Of a stretch of 64,000 nt of DNA, positions 27,546 to 39,728 are shown in pieces. The stretch is taken from NCBI RefSeq assembly GCF_902459465.1, contig NC_047069.1:3782001-3846000 (forward strand), in the 5' to 3' direction. Numbering within the stretch: the first letter of the stretch is position 1; every line of letters begins with the position of its first letter. The notes under the pieces are model-generated. The model ran no database searches. It was not told where the DNA came from and saw only the letters and a program-made list of their open reading frames with translations. This DNA is from Asterias rubens (taxonomy: Eukaryota > Echinodermata > Asteroidea > Forcipulatida > Asteriidae). The translations under genes were made by a program, and so were the position numbers.

Positions 27546-30500
27546 CTTGGGGAGTTAATAACAGAACATTTATTTAAAATATAGATTGGGAGATATGGGT
27601 TTTGGGTCTCCTTCCCCAAGGTCTGAGAATAAGTCCTATTGCATTTCTTAAGATTATTTCTCCACCCACCATTTTTTAGCGCCAGGAGCGTCACTGAGTG
27701 ACGGACATGTGCGCTACATAGGAAGCCACAATCATTATGTTTTTTAGTGTCAATAAAACAAAACAATTGGGGCAGAATACATTCAATTATTTTTCCCAGA
27801 TGGTTTATTTTGTCAAGAGATTGCAGTAGCAAAGAAAGGTTTCTAAATAAATATACAAATCTTGAAAACCCTGAAAAGTTATGAGTACAGGGTTGGATTT
27901 CACAAATAGTTAAGACTAGTCTTATCTCGAATTAGGACGAGTTATACGAGTTATAATCGTCCTAACTTTAGCCTTTAGAACTAGCCTTAAGTTTTTAATA
28001 TCTCCTAGGCCCTAATTCTTTGTAAAATCGACCCCATGCTCATGTACTTATCACCCATTAGACCTCGATTACACAAAATACTTGGGTTTAAGTAAAACAG
28101 CGATGTACAGTATAATGTTCACAGGAAACTACTTCTGCTAAAAAAAAAGCCTTTAAATTGTTCTCGTACTTTGCAGAAAAATATTAAAATGGAAAAGCCT
28201 CTGTAGAGCTGAAATGCAAAAACATCATACAGATAAAAACAACAGTTAACTTCAAGGAAACTTTCAAACTAATTATAATAGACGCAACAAAAACACCTTA
28301 CGTTTCATGAGTACTTTTAACTGTTGAGAATGGTCAGTTTGACAACAAATATGTACAAATATTAGCACTTTCCATTTATTTAAGAAAGGGATTAACTTTG
28401 ATGCACAGATGGAAAATTCATACAAATGTTTCCCCTTAAATGGGCACAAATATCAAAATAATTAGAAAAATTTATCATTCATCCTCTGATTTTTGTCACA
28501 AATATTTTGACAACTAAGGATTATCTTATGTTCATGCAAGTTTGAAACCGATCCCTTCGTACGTCGTCTAGATCTTTGACGTATAAACATTACTGTATCA
28601 GGAAATTACTCTGTATTTATTCTTTCTGACAGTACAATGAAACTGGTGGATAAAACTGAAGCTTACCAGGGAGTTATACACAGCTCCAAGGCAACTACAT
28701 GCCTTGCCATGGGCTGATAGTTGTTTACTTTTCTCTGCAATATCTTCAAACATCTCCAGGTACCTTACTGCCTCATCCAGCTTGCCTTGCCTATAAAGCA
28801 AGGAAAACAGAATAAGAGACTTGTTTGCTATCATAGTGGCATGAGTCAGATAAATTGGTAAAGGAGGGGGACAGTAGAGACCCTTCCTATTTTCTTTCCA
28901 AGATGGTTTTATAAATAATAACAATAATAATAACATTTGTATAGCGCTTTACACAGGCGTTTCAAAGCGCTTTAACATTGTCTAAAAAGATGTGTTTTTA
29001 ACTGAGTCTTGAATGAGCTGATCGAGGATGAGTCACGAATGTGAAGAGGGAGCTTGCTCCAGCAAGTTGGTACAGCCACTGAGAATGCTCTATCACCATA
29101 GCGGGTATTTGTGCGTGGGCCATTGAAAAGTTGAAGATGAATGTTGGATGTTGATCGAAGGCTCATGGATGAATGTGGGAGCGAGGCAATGTATTGCTTT
29201 GTAAACAAGGAGTAGAATTTTGAACTGAATCCACTTGAGCATAGGAAATCTCTATAATGATATAAAACAAAATCAAAATCTTACTTTTCATATGATTTAG
29301 CGATGGCTTCACAAGCTTTGCCCATGCCATCCTGGTCACCAAACTTTTTGCAGATATCCATGAATCCTGTATGGTACTAGAAGAGTAGAAAGACACCATA
29401 AGGAATAAAAGAGTGGTACGAGGTCTTGCATGTTCGTTTCAAACCGGCAGGGTCCTGGCCGTGCGACAAGGGACCGGGCCTAGGGTGAGGTCATTTATGG
29501 CAAGACCACATTGGAAAGTCTTTCAAAAATTTATTGTAAATTTTCAGTTATTGTCTCGATCTCATGCTCCGTTTAGTGCGGCGTCAAAATGCATGCAACT
29601 CTCAACCACTGTGCATACATGTACGTGCGCACGTTCACAATCCAAGTATAAATTGTCCTTGTGTTTTTGTTTAACATGCTCAGCTGTTGATTGCATGATT
29701 GCTCAATTGAAACACTACAATCTTTAATGTGAAAAGTCACAGATGATGATTCTAACTATTACAAGAATATATGACAATGATATTATTCCAGTGTTGAGTC
29801 TATATTTATATTAAGGTCACAATAATGATCATTGTTACCATGAGTGCTGTTTCAGAGTCTCCGATGTCTTCATAGGCTAGACCTAACCTATAGCTTGCTT
29901 CACCCTCCTTCTGGTGATGCCCACCTGAAACAATTAAACCAACACATCTTTAATGCCTGTGATTGTTTTCAGAGCTCGGGTAAATACCGAGTATACAGTT
30001 CCTTTTTGAGATATGGTGGGCACTATAGGAGTGCACTGGTTTGGTTTTGGTGTATAAACAGGTGGGCACTATAGGAGTGCACTGGTTTGGTTTTGGTGTA
30101 TAAACAGGCAGATTTTCCCAAATCCAATTGTGTCATAGTGCTGTGTCCACCATAATATCTCAAAATGGCTTATAGAGACAAAGTTTCCATAATCTTTGAG
30201 TTTTTCAAATTTTCATCAGAACATGGGAAGATTGTTTTATTTTTATGATAATTTCTGCAGAATCAGAGAAAGTTGGCAGCTCTTGTGAAAAGCAACATAA
30301 ATAATATAGAAAGGCTTGCGGTAACACAATATAATTGGCTATAACGAGTTGGGGGTGGTTTCAACTCAACATTTCGATCAGTATGCTCTGATAAATAAAT
30401 AAATAAATAAATAAATTTAAAAAAAATGTTAAAAAGATGTCCCTTACTCTCTTTGGCCTTCTCAAATGCTTTGAGTAGATTTGAGATGGCTTCTTGTGGG

Positions 30501-33500
30501 TCCTTCTCCTCTCCTGCTTGGTACATCTCAGCAATGGTTGTATATAAGCGTCTTAGGTGCTCACAGGCTTCTGAGTGTAAACTCTGACCTTCGCCATTTA
30601 CCCAGGCTGGATTCTTAGAAGCAAGCTCATAAAAAGCTTCAAAGTGTTCTGCTGCTTCACTGTTCTCTTCTGTAAATATAAAAATAAAATGTAAAACATT
30701 TGAGAACTTTTTCTTCAGTTTTAGTTTTATTAAACTTTACACTGGCATAACAATATAAATATACAAGACGATACATAGAGAAACAATGAACCAACAAAGC
30801 TTAAAAATACCAAGCCAGTGAGTGGCGAGGAGGAGTGACCAGCACCTCTACAAAGCCGTCCTGCCTCAAGGATGTCCCCTGAAACCCACCCCATAGTTAA
30901 AAACCACCCATCCCACTACATAAAAAAAAAATTAAAAATAGGGGGGGGGGGGGGGGGGCGCTTGACGGCGGGAATTACAGACGACAACAAGAGCAATGGC
31001 AATGTGACACCAAAGTGCAAACATCATCCGCTGAAAAGTCAGATACAAACTTGTCCCTGTAAAATTGGAGCAGAAGAGTCTTAAATGCTGACAAGGACAC
31101 ATTAGATCTGACTGACAGCGCACCACGTAAGCTGGTTCCACATGGGGACAATCCGCTGAAAATAAAACGACTTATGGGACTCTGTTTTGCAACGAGGAAC
31201 TGATAACCTGAAGGGATCAGAAGACAGTCTAGTGGCGGCACGGCCCTGTGTGACATTAAAACTTACATATCTATCAACATTTATGTCAATTTGACCGCAT
31301 TTACATTTAAAAAACAGAATAAGATCACAAATTTCCCTTCTAAAAGACAGGGTAAAATGAAAAGACGTTCTAGCCGTGTCTAATAATCTTCTTAAGGACG
31401 ATGTAAAATGATCTTAGTGGCTCGTCTTTGGACACCTTCAACAAGTTTAATATTGCGTTTTGAAGTGCCACTCCAAACTGAACTACAATACTCCAAGTCG
31501 CTTCTAATTAATGCAGTATAAAGAGTTTAAGAAACTCTGCATCGAGCATCATAACCAATTGTGCGTTTAATCTTACCCAACTTCCTATTGCATTTGCTAG
31601 TAATATGACTAACTTGAGAATTCCAAACGAAATCAAAAGAAATGTCTACTCCTAAATCACGAAAAGAGTCTGTTCTTTCAAGATGAGAATTATTCAAGTT
31701 GTAATCAAAATTAACACACTGTTCACGTCTAGAAATAGACATAGTTTGACACTTCTGGATGTTAAAGCTTAAGTCCCATTCAACACTCCACGAATATAAA
31801 GAATCTAGGTCATTCTGAAGAAGCCTACAGTCCGATGTGTTTTTAATGGACTTAAAACATTTAGAATCATCAGCAAATAAAGCTAAAGTGGAATGTTGAA
31901 CAGAACTGGGCATGTCATTTATATACAAAAGAAACAAAAGTGGACCTAAAACAGACCCCTGTGGAACACCTGATACAACGGGATGCCATTCAGAACTACT
32001 TCCTTCAATAACCACCCTTTGTTGACGATTACTCAAGTATGAATTGAACCACTCGAGTAAGTTAGAATGGAACCCAAAACCCTGTAATTTGTGTAAAAGC
32101 AATTTGTGAGAAACGCTATCAAATGCTTTAGAAAAATCAAGGTAAACCACATCGACCTGCCCGGCTTTGTCCAAAACACAGCTGACCTCTTGATAAACAG
32201 ACAAAAGTTGTGAAACAGTGGAGCGGCCTTTGACAAACCATTGCTGTTAGTGATGAAGTTTACCCTGAATAGCAGGAAATATGGTATTAAAAATGGCCCT
32301 TTCCATAACTTTGGCACATACGCAAAGTAACGACACAGGTCTATAATTTTCCAAACAACTCTTGTCTTTTTTCTTGAAAATTGGAACCACATTAGCTCTC
32401 AACCAGTCACTGGGTAATTCTTTGGTAGACAAAGACAGGTTAAATAAATGACTCAAAGGAGATACAATTTGATTAGCACATTCCTTAAGCAATCGAGGAG
32501 ATAGTCCATCGGGGCCTATAGCTTTAGTGACATCTAAATTATTAAGTATTACAAGTACATCACTCTCTCTGATGGAAATAGAACCCAACATATCATGTTT
32601 ATGTGCGGCAACATGAGGAAAAAAATCATAGTTTTTAGGAGGAGTCAACACTGAATGAAAATAAGCATTGAACAAGTGGCTTTGTCTTGGGCATCAGTGG
32701 CAGTCTGCCCATTGTCATTCTTGACCATTTGGGGAAGAGATTTAGATTTAGTTTTTTGCCTAAAAAATGATCAAAATCTCTTTGGATTATCGGCAAGCGT
32801 GGACCCAAGATTGTTAATATACTGTTTATACTTCAATGTTAAAAGATTCTTATAACTATTGCGAAGCTTGCGAAAAGTAGCCCAGTGCTGAGCCAAATTG
32901 GATGCCGAAGCTTTCTTCCAAGCAGATTTCTTTTTGTTTTGGAAGTGCCGCACTTCAACATCAATCCAACCAGGAGCAGCAGGGTCCTTAACTTTAAATT
33001 AAGGAACGCACCTGTCAATTACATTGGAAAATATGTCAACAAAATTGGACCAAGCCACATTAACATTAACAGCATCATATACAATACCAAAATCAACATT
33101 AGACAAGATAGATCTAATAATGTCAAAGTTAGCTCGCTTAAAATTATAAACAAAGCGAGGAGCTTTCTTATTTTGTTTCACCCGGGTACAAATTTTAAAC
33201 TCAAGCAGTTTGTGATCAGTATTAAAACTCTCATGAGAGACATAAAAATCATTGACCTTATCAGGCTGAGTAGTAAACACCAATTCTAAAATATTCTCAC
33301 AATTCTCTCTAGACGGGATATGATTAAGTTGCGTGAGAAAATAATCATTAAATATATCACAAAATTCTTGTTCGTAGTCCGATATACCAGCCATAACTAG
33401 ACTGTGGCAACCTTTAACCTTGGGCAAGTTGAAGTCTCCAATAACGATAATATGTTCAAACTGCGAAGTAATGTTCGTCAAAGCAGCATCTACGGACCTG

Positions 33501-36500
33501 ACAAAAACTCCAGTGTCGCCATTGGGTCTTCTGTAGCAAAGAATGACTGCAATTTTGTGCGTCGCGTTGATACGACAGAGCTTCGTATCAGTTGATTAGC
33601 AATAGTTGGTAAACCAGTCGGAATTATATCAAACGGATCATGGGTTGTTCCAGGGGATGATCTACCGGCAATACTGGTCGAATCAAGATGAAAGTCTGTA
33701 GTTTTAAAGTCGAACTTGCACAATGAAAGCACCATACAGTATATAAAAAGTGCACAGGAAATACCTTGCAGACCGGCAGCCATCTTGAGCCCGCAGATCG
33801 AGAAAATCAAGACGATCAAAATCAGTCAACATCCAGTCATTGGCAACAGCAAAATGTATGAAATATGGTTGAAATTGTGTAGCACACTTGAAGGCAGACT
33901 TACAGTTAAAAAAGAGAAAGTTTGATGACAAAAGACGACAAAAGACGACAAAACATTGACATTTAGAAAGACGACGAACAAAAACACAACCTGCCTCAAC
34001 GAACAGCACCCTTCAATTTCAATTATGCTACTCTCACACTTGGGTAAATATGAATATTTGAAATTCGCGATGAATTCGCCCAAAAGTTGCGATTTGATAG
34101 TGAATAATTTTCTCGGTCGTCCTTAAACCTCTCCTTACCAATATCTTACGCATAATACGCACGCTTTACCAACAGTACCAATTGCTTACCAATGCTTACG
34201 AATATCAATGGCGAATTACCGTCTTCACAACATTCGCTGAAATTTAGGAAGCGCTTCGTATTGCTGTTCTCACGAAGATTAATATTTGAATTTAGCGTTG
34301 AATTCATCCAAAATGGCAGTTGAGTAGTGAATATTTTCATCTCTGTCTCACCCCTCAATCGTCCACGGTCGGCCATCTCCTTACCAATATCTTATGAATA
34401 TAACGAATGCTTACCAACGCTTGCCAATGCCTTTACGAACGTTGCCAACCCTTACGCACGCTTTACCAATGTTACCAATGCTTACGAAAATCGATGGCGA
34501 ATGACCGTCTTTGCAACTATCGCTGAAATTTAGAAACCAGTTTCTTAATTGATCGATCTTCGTAAGGAGGTGGGGATTAATTTGTGAATGTTCCAAATTT
34601 GTTACGAACGCTTACGAAGACAAAGTGAATGTTGCGAAGTTTGAGCGATTGTCAAACATTTCCTTCCAATAGCATATTTGCTGTGTGAGAGCAGCATAAA
34701 GTGACTGATCTTCGTAAGGAGGTGGAGAATGACTTGTGAGTGAGTGAATTTGTTATCAACGTTTATGAAGACACGGCGAATGTTGCAAAGTTTGAGCGAT
34801 TGTTAAGCATATTCACGCCCGTGTGAGAGTAGCATTACGTACAAACTTAGTATTTGTTTTTCTCCAACAGGAACCACACATTGAATTTGCATTTTGCATG
34901 ATACTATTGAAAACAAAATTTATCTGCAAGCAGAATGTATCCACCACATGAACAATTTAGTGCAGGCGCCTTAAGAAAAGGAAAATTACAGACCAATGTT
35001 TTCAGGAGAGTCGCGCAAATCAATGTAGGCCTACATGCTAAAAGAATTTTCCTGACATTGTTTTACTCACTTTTCATAAACTACATGTACAATGCCTCAA
35101 GTAATATTTTAAGGGAAGCTTCTACCACTGTTATCTTCAAACCCTGTAAGTTAAATGTAAATCTGTAGACATTGTGTTTTGTGTTGTACAAAAAGTACCC
35201 AGACTATTTATTAATTCCTTGTGGAAGTAGAGGAGATGACTACTTACTCCTCCTTTCATAAGCTCTTCCCATGTTGCAGTGAGCCTCTCCTTCCTTTTTC
35301 CTTCCATCACCTTTAATCTTCTGAGCCATCTCTAAGCATGAGATGAAGAAGTGATCAGACAGCCATAAGTCTCCAGTCCCAAGAAAATACTCTGCAATAC
35401 CATTCCTTGACGCAAACACTCCATCGATGTCATCTGTTAAAACATTACATAGAAATACAGTTTCAAATTGGAAAATATCTTTTACTAGAAAAGCACATTT
35501 TGTTTTACTGTAATGTATTCAAAAGCAAAACAGTAAAAGTAAAGAAACGGCTGGGTCGATTTCACAAAAAGTTGGGACTAGTCCTAACTTAAGACTAATC
35601 CTAGGACATATTAAGGCTAGTCCTTAAAATCAAGACTAGTCTTAATCGCGTACCTATTCTTAGAGCAAGCTCTGCCTCTGTAAGCCGTTTCCTCATCACC
35701 TCCAGCTTGGATTCCTGTTGTGCTAAGAGGTTCCTGTCTTGTAAGAGAGAGTCAGGCCCAGCGGCATCAATCTCAGCCTTCTGTTGTTGGACCAAGGCAA
35801 AGACCTCAGAGAAGGAGCGGTGAAAGCCATCTTTCAACATTTCCAAGCAAAGATTATGGAAAAATGTGTTGCGATACCTAAAGAAATAAATTGTTAAATT
35901 TTAAAAATTCTAATTACAAACCACACAAAAAAGATGTGTTAGACGTTGTGAAACAATTTGGTAACCTTGTTCAATTTTAAACTCCCAAATTGGCAAACTT
36001 TGTTGTTTTACTTATAAAAGAACAATGCAAGTATTTTGATCTTTTATTGAGCATGGGAAACATTATCATACTAAAATTCATGGATGTTGTATTTGAATGT
36101 TTAAAAGGCGCACTTGTTTTTCATCAAAAAGCTGTAAAAGTTAAATAAAGCATAGATTATGATTACAGGATGTGTTTAACCCTATGAATGATAAAAAAAC
36201 CAGTGAAGAGTTTTACCAAGATAACCAAATACCTGAGAAATCCATGGATATTACAAGCCTTTTCATTGCTAGTGTCCATACTATGCTGTTTGTGTAAACA
36301 AATGCTTAAAGTCATACAAAGTTTTACATGCCCAGCTACATACATACATTTGTGTCATGCATTTTACCAACCTGCTAAAATTTGCTTTAAAGTGTAATTC
36401 ATAAGATGGTTTAAATACGATATACAAAGGTTTGCGATAACACCATGTAATGACTACCGTAATTTTCGGATTATAAACCGCGGTTTATATGTTGATTTTG

Positions 36501-38600
36501 ACATTTTTTTGAACCCCTGCGGTTTATTCTCCGGGCGGCTTGTAGGCCGACGTATAAATATTTAAGAGAAAAAACGGCATTTTTAAAAAGAAAGATCGTA
36601 TGTAAAACATTCTAAATATTATTTTTTTTAAGAAACAAGAACAAAAACCTGCAAAACATGCCTGTGTGATGACAAAGTCCTGTTGAAAATCCCACCCCAT
36701 TGTATTCCGTGTTTCCTTTGTAAAACGTTAATCAACCGCCGTCAGCGCCCTCGCTCAGCGAAACTCAGACTAGACTGGTCACCGTCTATTTATCCTAGCA
36801 ATATATATATGCTGACGTCAGACATTCAGGCTGCACTCGATTTCAATTACGATCAATAGTGTAAACTTAAATACATTTCAACTTTAATTACGACGCAACT
36901 CGCGCATTGTGGCAACTATACAAGACTGACTGATGTGCCGCCCGTCCGTCACTGCACATCGCCACAAAGAGGACCGCAAACAAGCACGGCCCCTTTGTGC
37001 GCATGCTGTGATTTGCCGTTTGATGATTGGCCGGTGGTAGTTCCATCCATAAAATCTTGGCTAGACTTCGGACGGATCGGCTCCCTATTGTACAACACAT
37101 AGCCTGAACGTCTGACCCACACTTCGCGGATTGTGGCCAAGTCTAATCAAACGTGAACAACTTTTGTCAACAGAGGGCGATGCGATGCAGGGCAAAGTTC
37201 AACTATTTCTAGGTGTGCGTTGTCGCCGATCTTTGATTCACGGAGATTTGTTGCCAAAGAAGTTCACAAAACATGGTCAACACAACCGATCATCAAAATA
37301 TAAATTCAAATTCTGGAAAAGGATAATTCAGGACTGATAGTGTGAAATAAAAAAATCACCCGTAACGCGGCAGGTTTGCGTACTTCACTTCCGTGTTTTG
37401 AGGTTAGTTTCTTTTCATGTTTTTTTTTTTTTGGGTCGCGGTTTATACTCCGCGCGGCATATACGCCGACATTAAATATTTTTTTGTATATTTTGAGGAA
37501 GTGCGAATTATACTCCGCGCGGTTTATAATCCGAAAATTACGGTATCTCTAATGAGTTTGGGGTGGTCCTGAAAAGAACCGTTGGTTTCAACATTCGATC
37601 AGATGCTCTGATCGTTTTCTGCAGTATCAGAGTCCAGCTTTCTCCAGAAGACGATCGGAGCATACTGATCGAAATGTCGAGTTTAAACCAACAGTTCTTT
37701 TCAGAACCACCCCAACTCATTAGAGATAGTCATTACATGGTGTTACCGCAAACCTTTCTATATTGTGTAATTCATATTGTGCACCCCGCGTCAAACTTGT
37801 TTCCTAGTGCAAGATAATGCTACCAAGTCAAGCATACATACTATAGATCACAGCTCACTGAGAAGGTACGACAAATCTTAGGATTATCATTTCTTTCATT
37901 TTAAATATCTCTTTCAAGCCCTGTTTAATTTGGTAAAACTACCTTGGGACCAGTACAAGATACCAATTCAAACAATTTTATACAATTGGAATTGGATGGT
38001 TATTTTCTGCTTGTGTGGATAGCACTCTGCACTAAGGCTAAAAAATAGAAGCTTAGTACCACTATCTCAAACAAACAAACAAACAAACAAACAAACAGAC
38101 CAAATTTCACTAACGTACATAATTATGCGTGTATGTGTCCATGTTTTACGTTTACTCGCGCTACACTAAACTACAACAAGTGCTATGTAAAACGTTGATG
38201 ATGACACGATTGCTAAAGTAGTGGAATGTATGTGTGACAGATGGGTATTTTTAGCAAAAGTGACTTCATTAATGCAGAGTACTATAGCAAACATCACTTT
38301 TGAGAGTGGTGGCAGACCTTGCCTTGACGAAAGTTGATGGTATAAGTTTAAATTCCTCTGAAGCACTAACCTGTGAGTGTCCATCTTAGTGAGGCTTGGT
38401 TGTTTGTTCTTTAATAGGTGCTGTTTCATCATGTGTTCACGCTCCCTCCTACCTGATACTTTCATTTGTGGTTTGAGGTATTGATCAGGGGGCCTGTATT
38501 TATTAGGAGGGCTAGGGACTCTGTGTTGTGCGATGGCTTGATCATGAATGGCGGGGGAATGCCCTCTTGTATTGTGGATGGCTGGCAACGGTGCTGCCAT
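27279..38600 (-). CDS. TTC29: TTC29-type tetratricopeptide-repeat protein of cilia/flagella (8 coding exons)
   Basis: Coding exons in transcript order are 38600-38371, 35877-35654, 35433-35248, 30669-30448, 29924-29839, 29376-29285, 28790-28667 and 27545-27279. They give 476 codons plus TGA, close to the about 475 residues of human TTC29. All junctions are GT-AG with matching phases. Residues 1-76 are a Pro/basic, low-complexity head. Residues 77-151 (LEMLKDGFHRSFSEVFALVQ...AAGPDSLLQDRNLL) match the family-specific N-terminal helical block. About 152-410 hold helix-turn-helix TPR units (GIAEYFLGTGDLWLSDHFF, EGEASYRLGLAYEDIGD, GKACEAIAKSYE, GKLDEAVRYLEMFEDIAEKS, GKACSCLGAVYNSLGKYKKA). The C-terminus has FGIANAHQTLGRYMG and LKVIDWKDVRNEQFG. 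In mammals the protein is axoneme/IFT-associated and needed for sperm flagella. An upstream 5' UTR exon is likely. Confidence 0.94.
27889..28035. repeat. Short palindromic repeat (GACTAGTC/GGACGAG family)
   Basis: Opens GGTTGGATTTCACAAATAGT and closes TTTGTAAAATCGACCCC, with inverted AAGACTAGTCTT and CCTAACTT words. It belongs to the same family as 7063-7223, 18040-18175 and 35550-35650. Confidence 0.6.
28667..28790 (-). CDS. TTC29: TTC29 coding exon 7
   Basis: Encodes residues 347-388, with QGKLDEAVRYLEMFEDIAEK and GKACSCLGAVYNSL. Acceptor is CTTTATAG and donor is CTG|GTAAGC. Confidence 0.95.
28925..29210 (-). pseudogene. 3' end of an L2/CR1-type LINE
   Basis: The minus strand encodes RTNTRYGDRAFSVAVPTCWS then KLPLHIRDSSSISSFKTQLK and THLFRQC before a stop. 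This is the FxxAxPxxWxxLPxxIRxxxSxxxFKxxLKTxLF ending of these LINE polyproteins. It is followed by a GCGCTTTACA-type tail and (TTATTG)n-like repeats. It lies in TTC29 intron 6. Confidence 0.8.
29285..29376 (-). CDS. TTC29: TTC29 coding exon 6
   Basis: Encodes YHTGFMDICKKFGDQDGMGK and ACEAIAKSYE (317-346) plus two bases. Donor is GAAAA|GTAAG. Confidence 0.95.
29839..29924 (-). CDS. TTC29: TTC29 coding exon 5
   Basis: Encodes SGHHQKEGEASYRLGLAYED and IGDSETALM (288-316), one canonical TPR repeat. Confidence 0.95.
30292..30400. mobile_element. Half of a hairpin element with TTGCGGTAACAC tip
   Basis: It begins AAGGCTTGCGGTAACACAAT and includes CAACATTTCGATCAGTATGC, both shared with the hairpin at 36421-37762. 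The second arm is missing, and a (AAAT)n tract follows. Confidence 0.55.
30448..30669 (-). CDS. TTC29: TTC29 coding exon 4
   Basis: Encodes residues 214-287 (ENSEAAEHFEAFYELASKNP...RRLYTTIAEMYQAGEEKD). It follows a 4.6-kb intron containing the LINE. Confidence 0.95.
30960..34010 (-). mobile_element. CR1/Jockey-like LINE copy, inactivated and internally deleted
   Basis: On the minus strand the order is: endonuclease end (GDFNLP near 33430, TDHKLLEFK near 33210), linker, and reverse transcriptase (DGLSPRLLK, NYRPVSLL, LDFSKAFDS, GVPQGSVLGPLLF, LFADDSK, FNIQKCQ). After these come LYTALIRSDLEYCSSVW and an SLSAFKTLLLQFY ending. In-frame stops break it at about 32999, 32771, 32247 and 31527. The first part of the endonuclease is absent: codons around 33560 run straight from unrelated sequence into IAVILCYRRPNGD. 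The region 33560-34010 (an ATG near 33785) may be this element's own 5' end, implying an internal deletion. It lies in TTC29 intron 3, same strand as the gene. Confidence 0.88.
34040..34830. repeat. Diverged tandem/inverted repeats rich in CTTACGAA/TTACCAAT
   Basis: Two related blocks, 34125-34330 and 34375-34560, each end in CGCTGAAATTTAG and contain GCTTTACCAA and ATGGCGAAT. Two further related blocks start GATCTTCGTAAGGAGGTGG at 34555 and 34711. No coding sequence. Confidence 0.6.
35028..35200. mobile_element. Family B TTAA-type MITE, right half only
   Basis: It matches the right arm of 6474-6834: GACATTGTTTTACTCA, AAGTAATATTTTAAGGGAAG, TCTTCAAACCCTGTAAGTTA and GACATTGTGTTTTGTG. The left arm and the left TTAA are missing. 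Confidence 0.6.
35248..35433 (-). CDS. TTC29: TTC29 coding exon 3
   Basis: Encodes residues 152-213 (AEYFLGTGDLWLSDHFFISC...EGEAHCNMGRAYERR), the first TPR-like helices. Donor is AGGA|GTAAGT. Confidence 0.95.
35654..35877 (-). CDS. TTC29: TTC29 coding exon 2
   Basis: Encodes residues 77-151, including RNTFFHNLCLEMLKDGFHRS and KLEVMRKRLTEAELALRI. Acceptor is TTCTTTAG and donor is AATAG|GTACGC. Confidence 0.95.
36421..37762. mobile_element. Hairpin element (TTTGCG-TAACACCATG tip) interrupted by another transposon
   Basis: The left arm ACAAAGGTTTGCGATAACAC...ATGAC continues after the insertion at 37544 (TATCTCTAATGAGTTTGGGG). It mirrors the right arm ending GTGTTACCGCAAACCTTTCT at about 37760. 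Without the 1087-bp insert the element would be about 255 bp, nearly all palindrome. It lies in TTC29 intron 1. Confidence 0.8.
36457..37543. mobile_element. TA-flanked TIR element inserted in the hairpin above
   Basis: Both ends read inward as CCGTAATTTTCGGATTATAA, then ACCGCG, flanked by TA at 36455-36456 and 37544-37545. Subterminal copies of CGGTTTATACTCCGCGCGG occur on both sides. No transposase frame; it is a non-autonomous TA-inserting element (Tc1/mariner superfamily by target site only). Confidence 0.83.
38371..38600 (-). CDS. TTC29: TTC29 coding exon 1
   Basis: Starts MAAPLPAIHNTRGHSPAIHD and ends ...LTKMDTH plus two bases at CACAG|GTTAGT. A plausible acceptor (TTACTCCACAG, exon from 38616) lies 16 bases before the ATG, so the transcript probably begins in an upstream non-coding exon. 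Confidence 0.85.
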
Positions 38601-38715
38601 GTTCTCAATTTTGTTCCTGTGGAGTAATTAGAAAAACATATTTAAATGGTTAGGATGCTAAAAATGTCCATTATTTATTAGCAACCTAGAGTAATACTTC
38701 AACAACAGTATTATA

Positions 38716-39060
38716 TTAAAGGAACAGGTTGCCTTGGATCGGTCGAGTTGGTCTTTGAAAAGCGTTTGTAACTGTTTGTTATAAAATGCATGATTGGAAA
38801 GATATTTTAAAAGTAGAATATAATGATCCACAGAAGTATCACTCAAATTTGCGTGATTTGCCATGTTTGCCATTTATAAAATGGCTGACCGAGTTGGTTC
38901 ACAAAGTAAAAGGAAAACCACGCAGTTTCGAGGCAAATTTGTGTGGATCATTGTATTCTACTTTTAAACCATCTTTCTAACCATATGCATTTTATAACAA
39001 ACGGTTACAAACGCTTTTCAAAGACCAACTCGACCGATCCAAGACAATGTGTTCCTTTAA
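38716..39060. mobile_element. TTAA-flanked palindromic MITE, family C (second copy)
   Basis: The ends TTAAAGGAACAGGTTGCCTT and AAGACAATGTGTTCCTTTAA and the body AAGTAGAATATAATGATCCA match 11005-11362. It lies about 115 bp upstream of the TTC29 start codon, so it may be inside the upstream intron or the promoter region. Confidence 0.8.
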
Positions 39061-39064
39061 TAAC

Positions 39065-39606
39065 ATAATAATAATAATAATAACAATAATAATAATAAAA
39101 ACATTCTTATATAGCGCATATCACCGTGAGGTCCCTATGCGCTGTAAAAGGAAATAAACAATTATTGTGCAAAGTAAACAGATATGTTTTTAACCAGGTT
39201 TTGAATTTTTCTGATGTCTCAGCCTGTTTAACAACCTCTGGAAGACTGTTCCATAACTGAACTGCTGCATTTTGGAAAGAGCGGGAACCGTATGACTTGG
39301 TTTTGATAACTGGGTGAGTCAGAAGGGATTTATTTGAAGATCAGAGATTCCTGGTTGTTTTGTACTCCTGAACTAAGCTTTGAAGATAAACAGGGGCAAT
39401 ACCATGGATACATTGATAAGTCAGAACCAAAACTTTAAAATCAATTCTAGCCCGTATTGGTAGCCAATGTAGATCCTTAAGAATGGGTGTGATGGATTCC
39501 CCATGTCTGAGTTCTGGTGACAAGTCTGGTCGCTGAATTTTGTATGCAAGACACGTTTTATAGGTTGCTGAACCTTTTTTGGGGGATAAAAAATGTCTAA
39601 ACCCCA
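39065..39606 (-). pseudogene. 3' end of an L2/CR1-type LINE
   Basis: The minus strand encodes SITPILKDLHWLPIRARIDF, then KVLVLTYQCIHGIAPVYLQS, and after one stop KSYGSRSFQNAAVQLWNSLP and FKTWLKTYLF. This is the standard C-terminal segment of L2/CR1-type LINE proteins. It ends in AGCGCATA and (ATT)n-type repeats at 39066-39100. Confidence 0.85.
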
Positions 39607-39609
39607 CCA

Positions 39610-39728
39610 ATTATGGTACTAGGGTAAACCTACTCCGATCCTAGACCTATGAGGTTCGTTAGGCTATCGTCTTACGGGAGACGATAGCCAAACAAACCTC
39701 ATAGTTCTAGCTAGGAGTAAGGGTAACC
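39610..39728. mobile_element. Small hairpin element, about 117 bp
   Basis: GAGGTTCGTTAGGCTATCGTC at the left is mirrored by GACGATAGCCAAACAAACCTC around the centre TTACGGG. The arms extend about 50 bp. It directly abuts the LINE end. Confidence 0.75.

Noticed and set aside
36888..37140. Overlapping 60-70-codon frames near 37 kb
   Set aside because: They lie wholly within the TA-flanked non-autonomous element.
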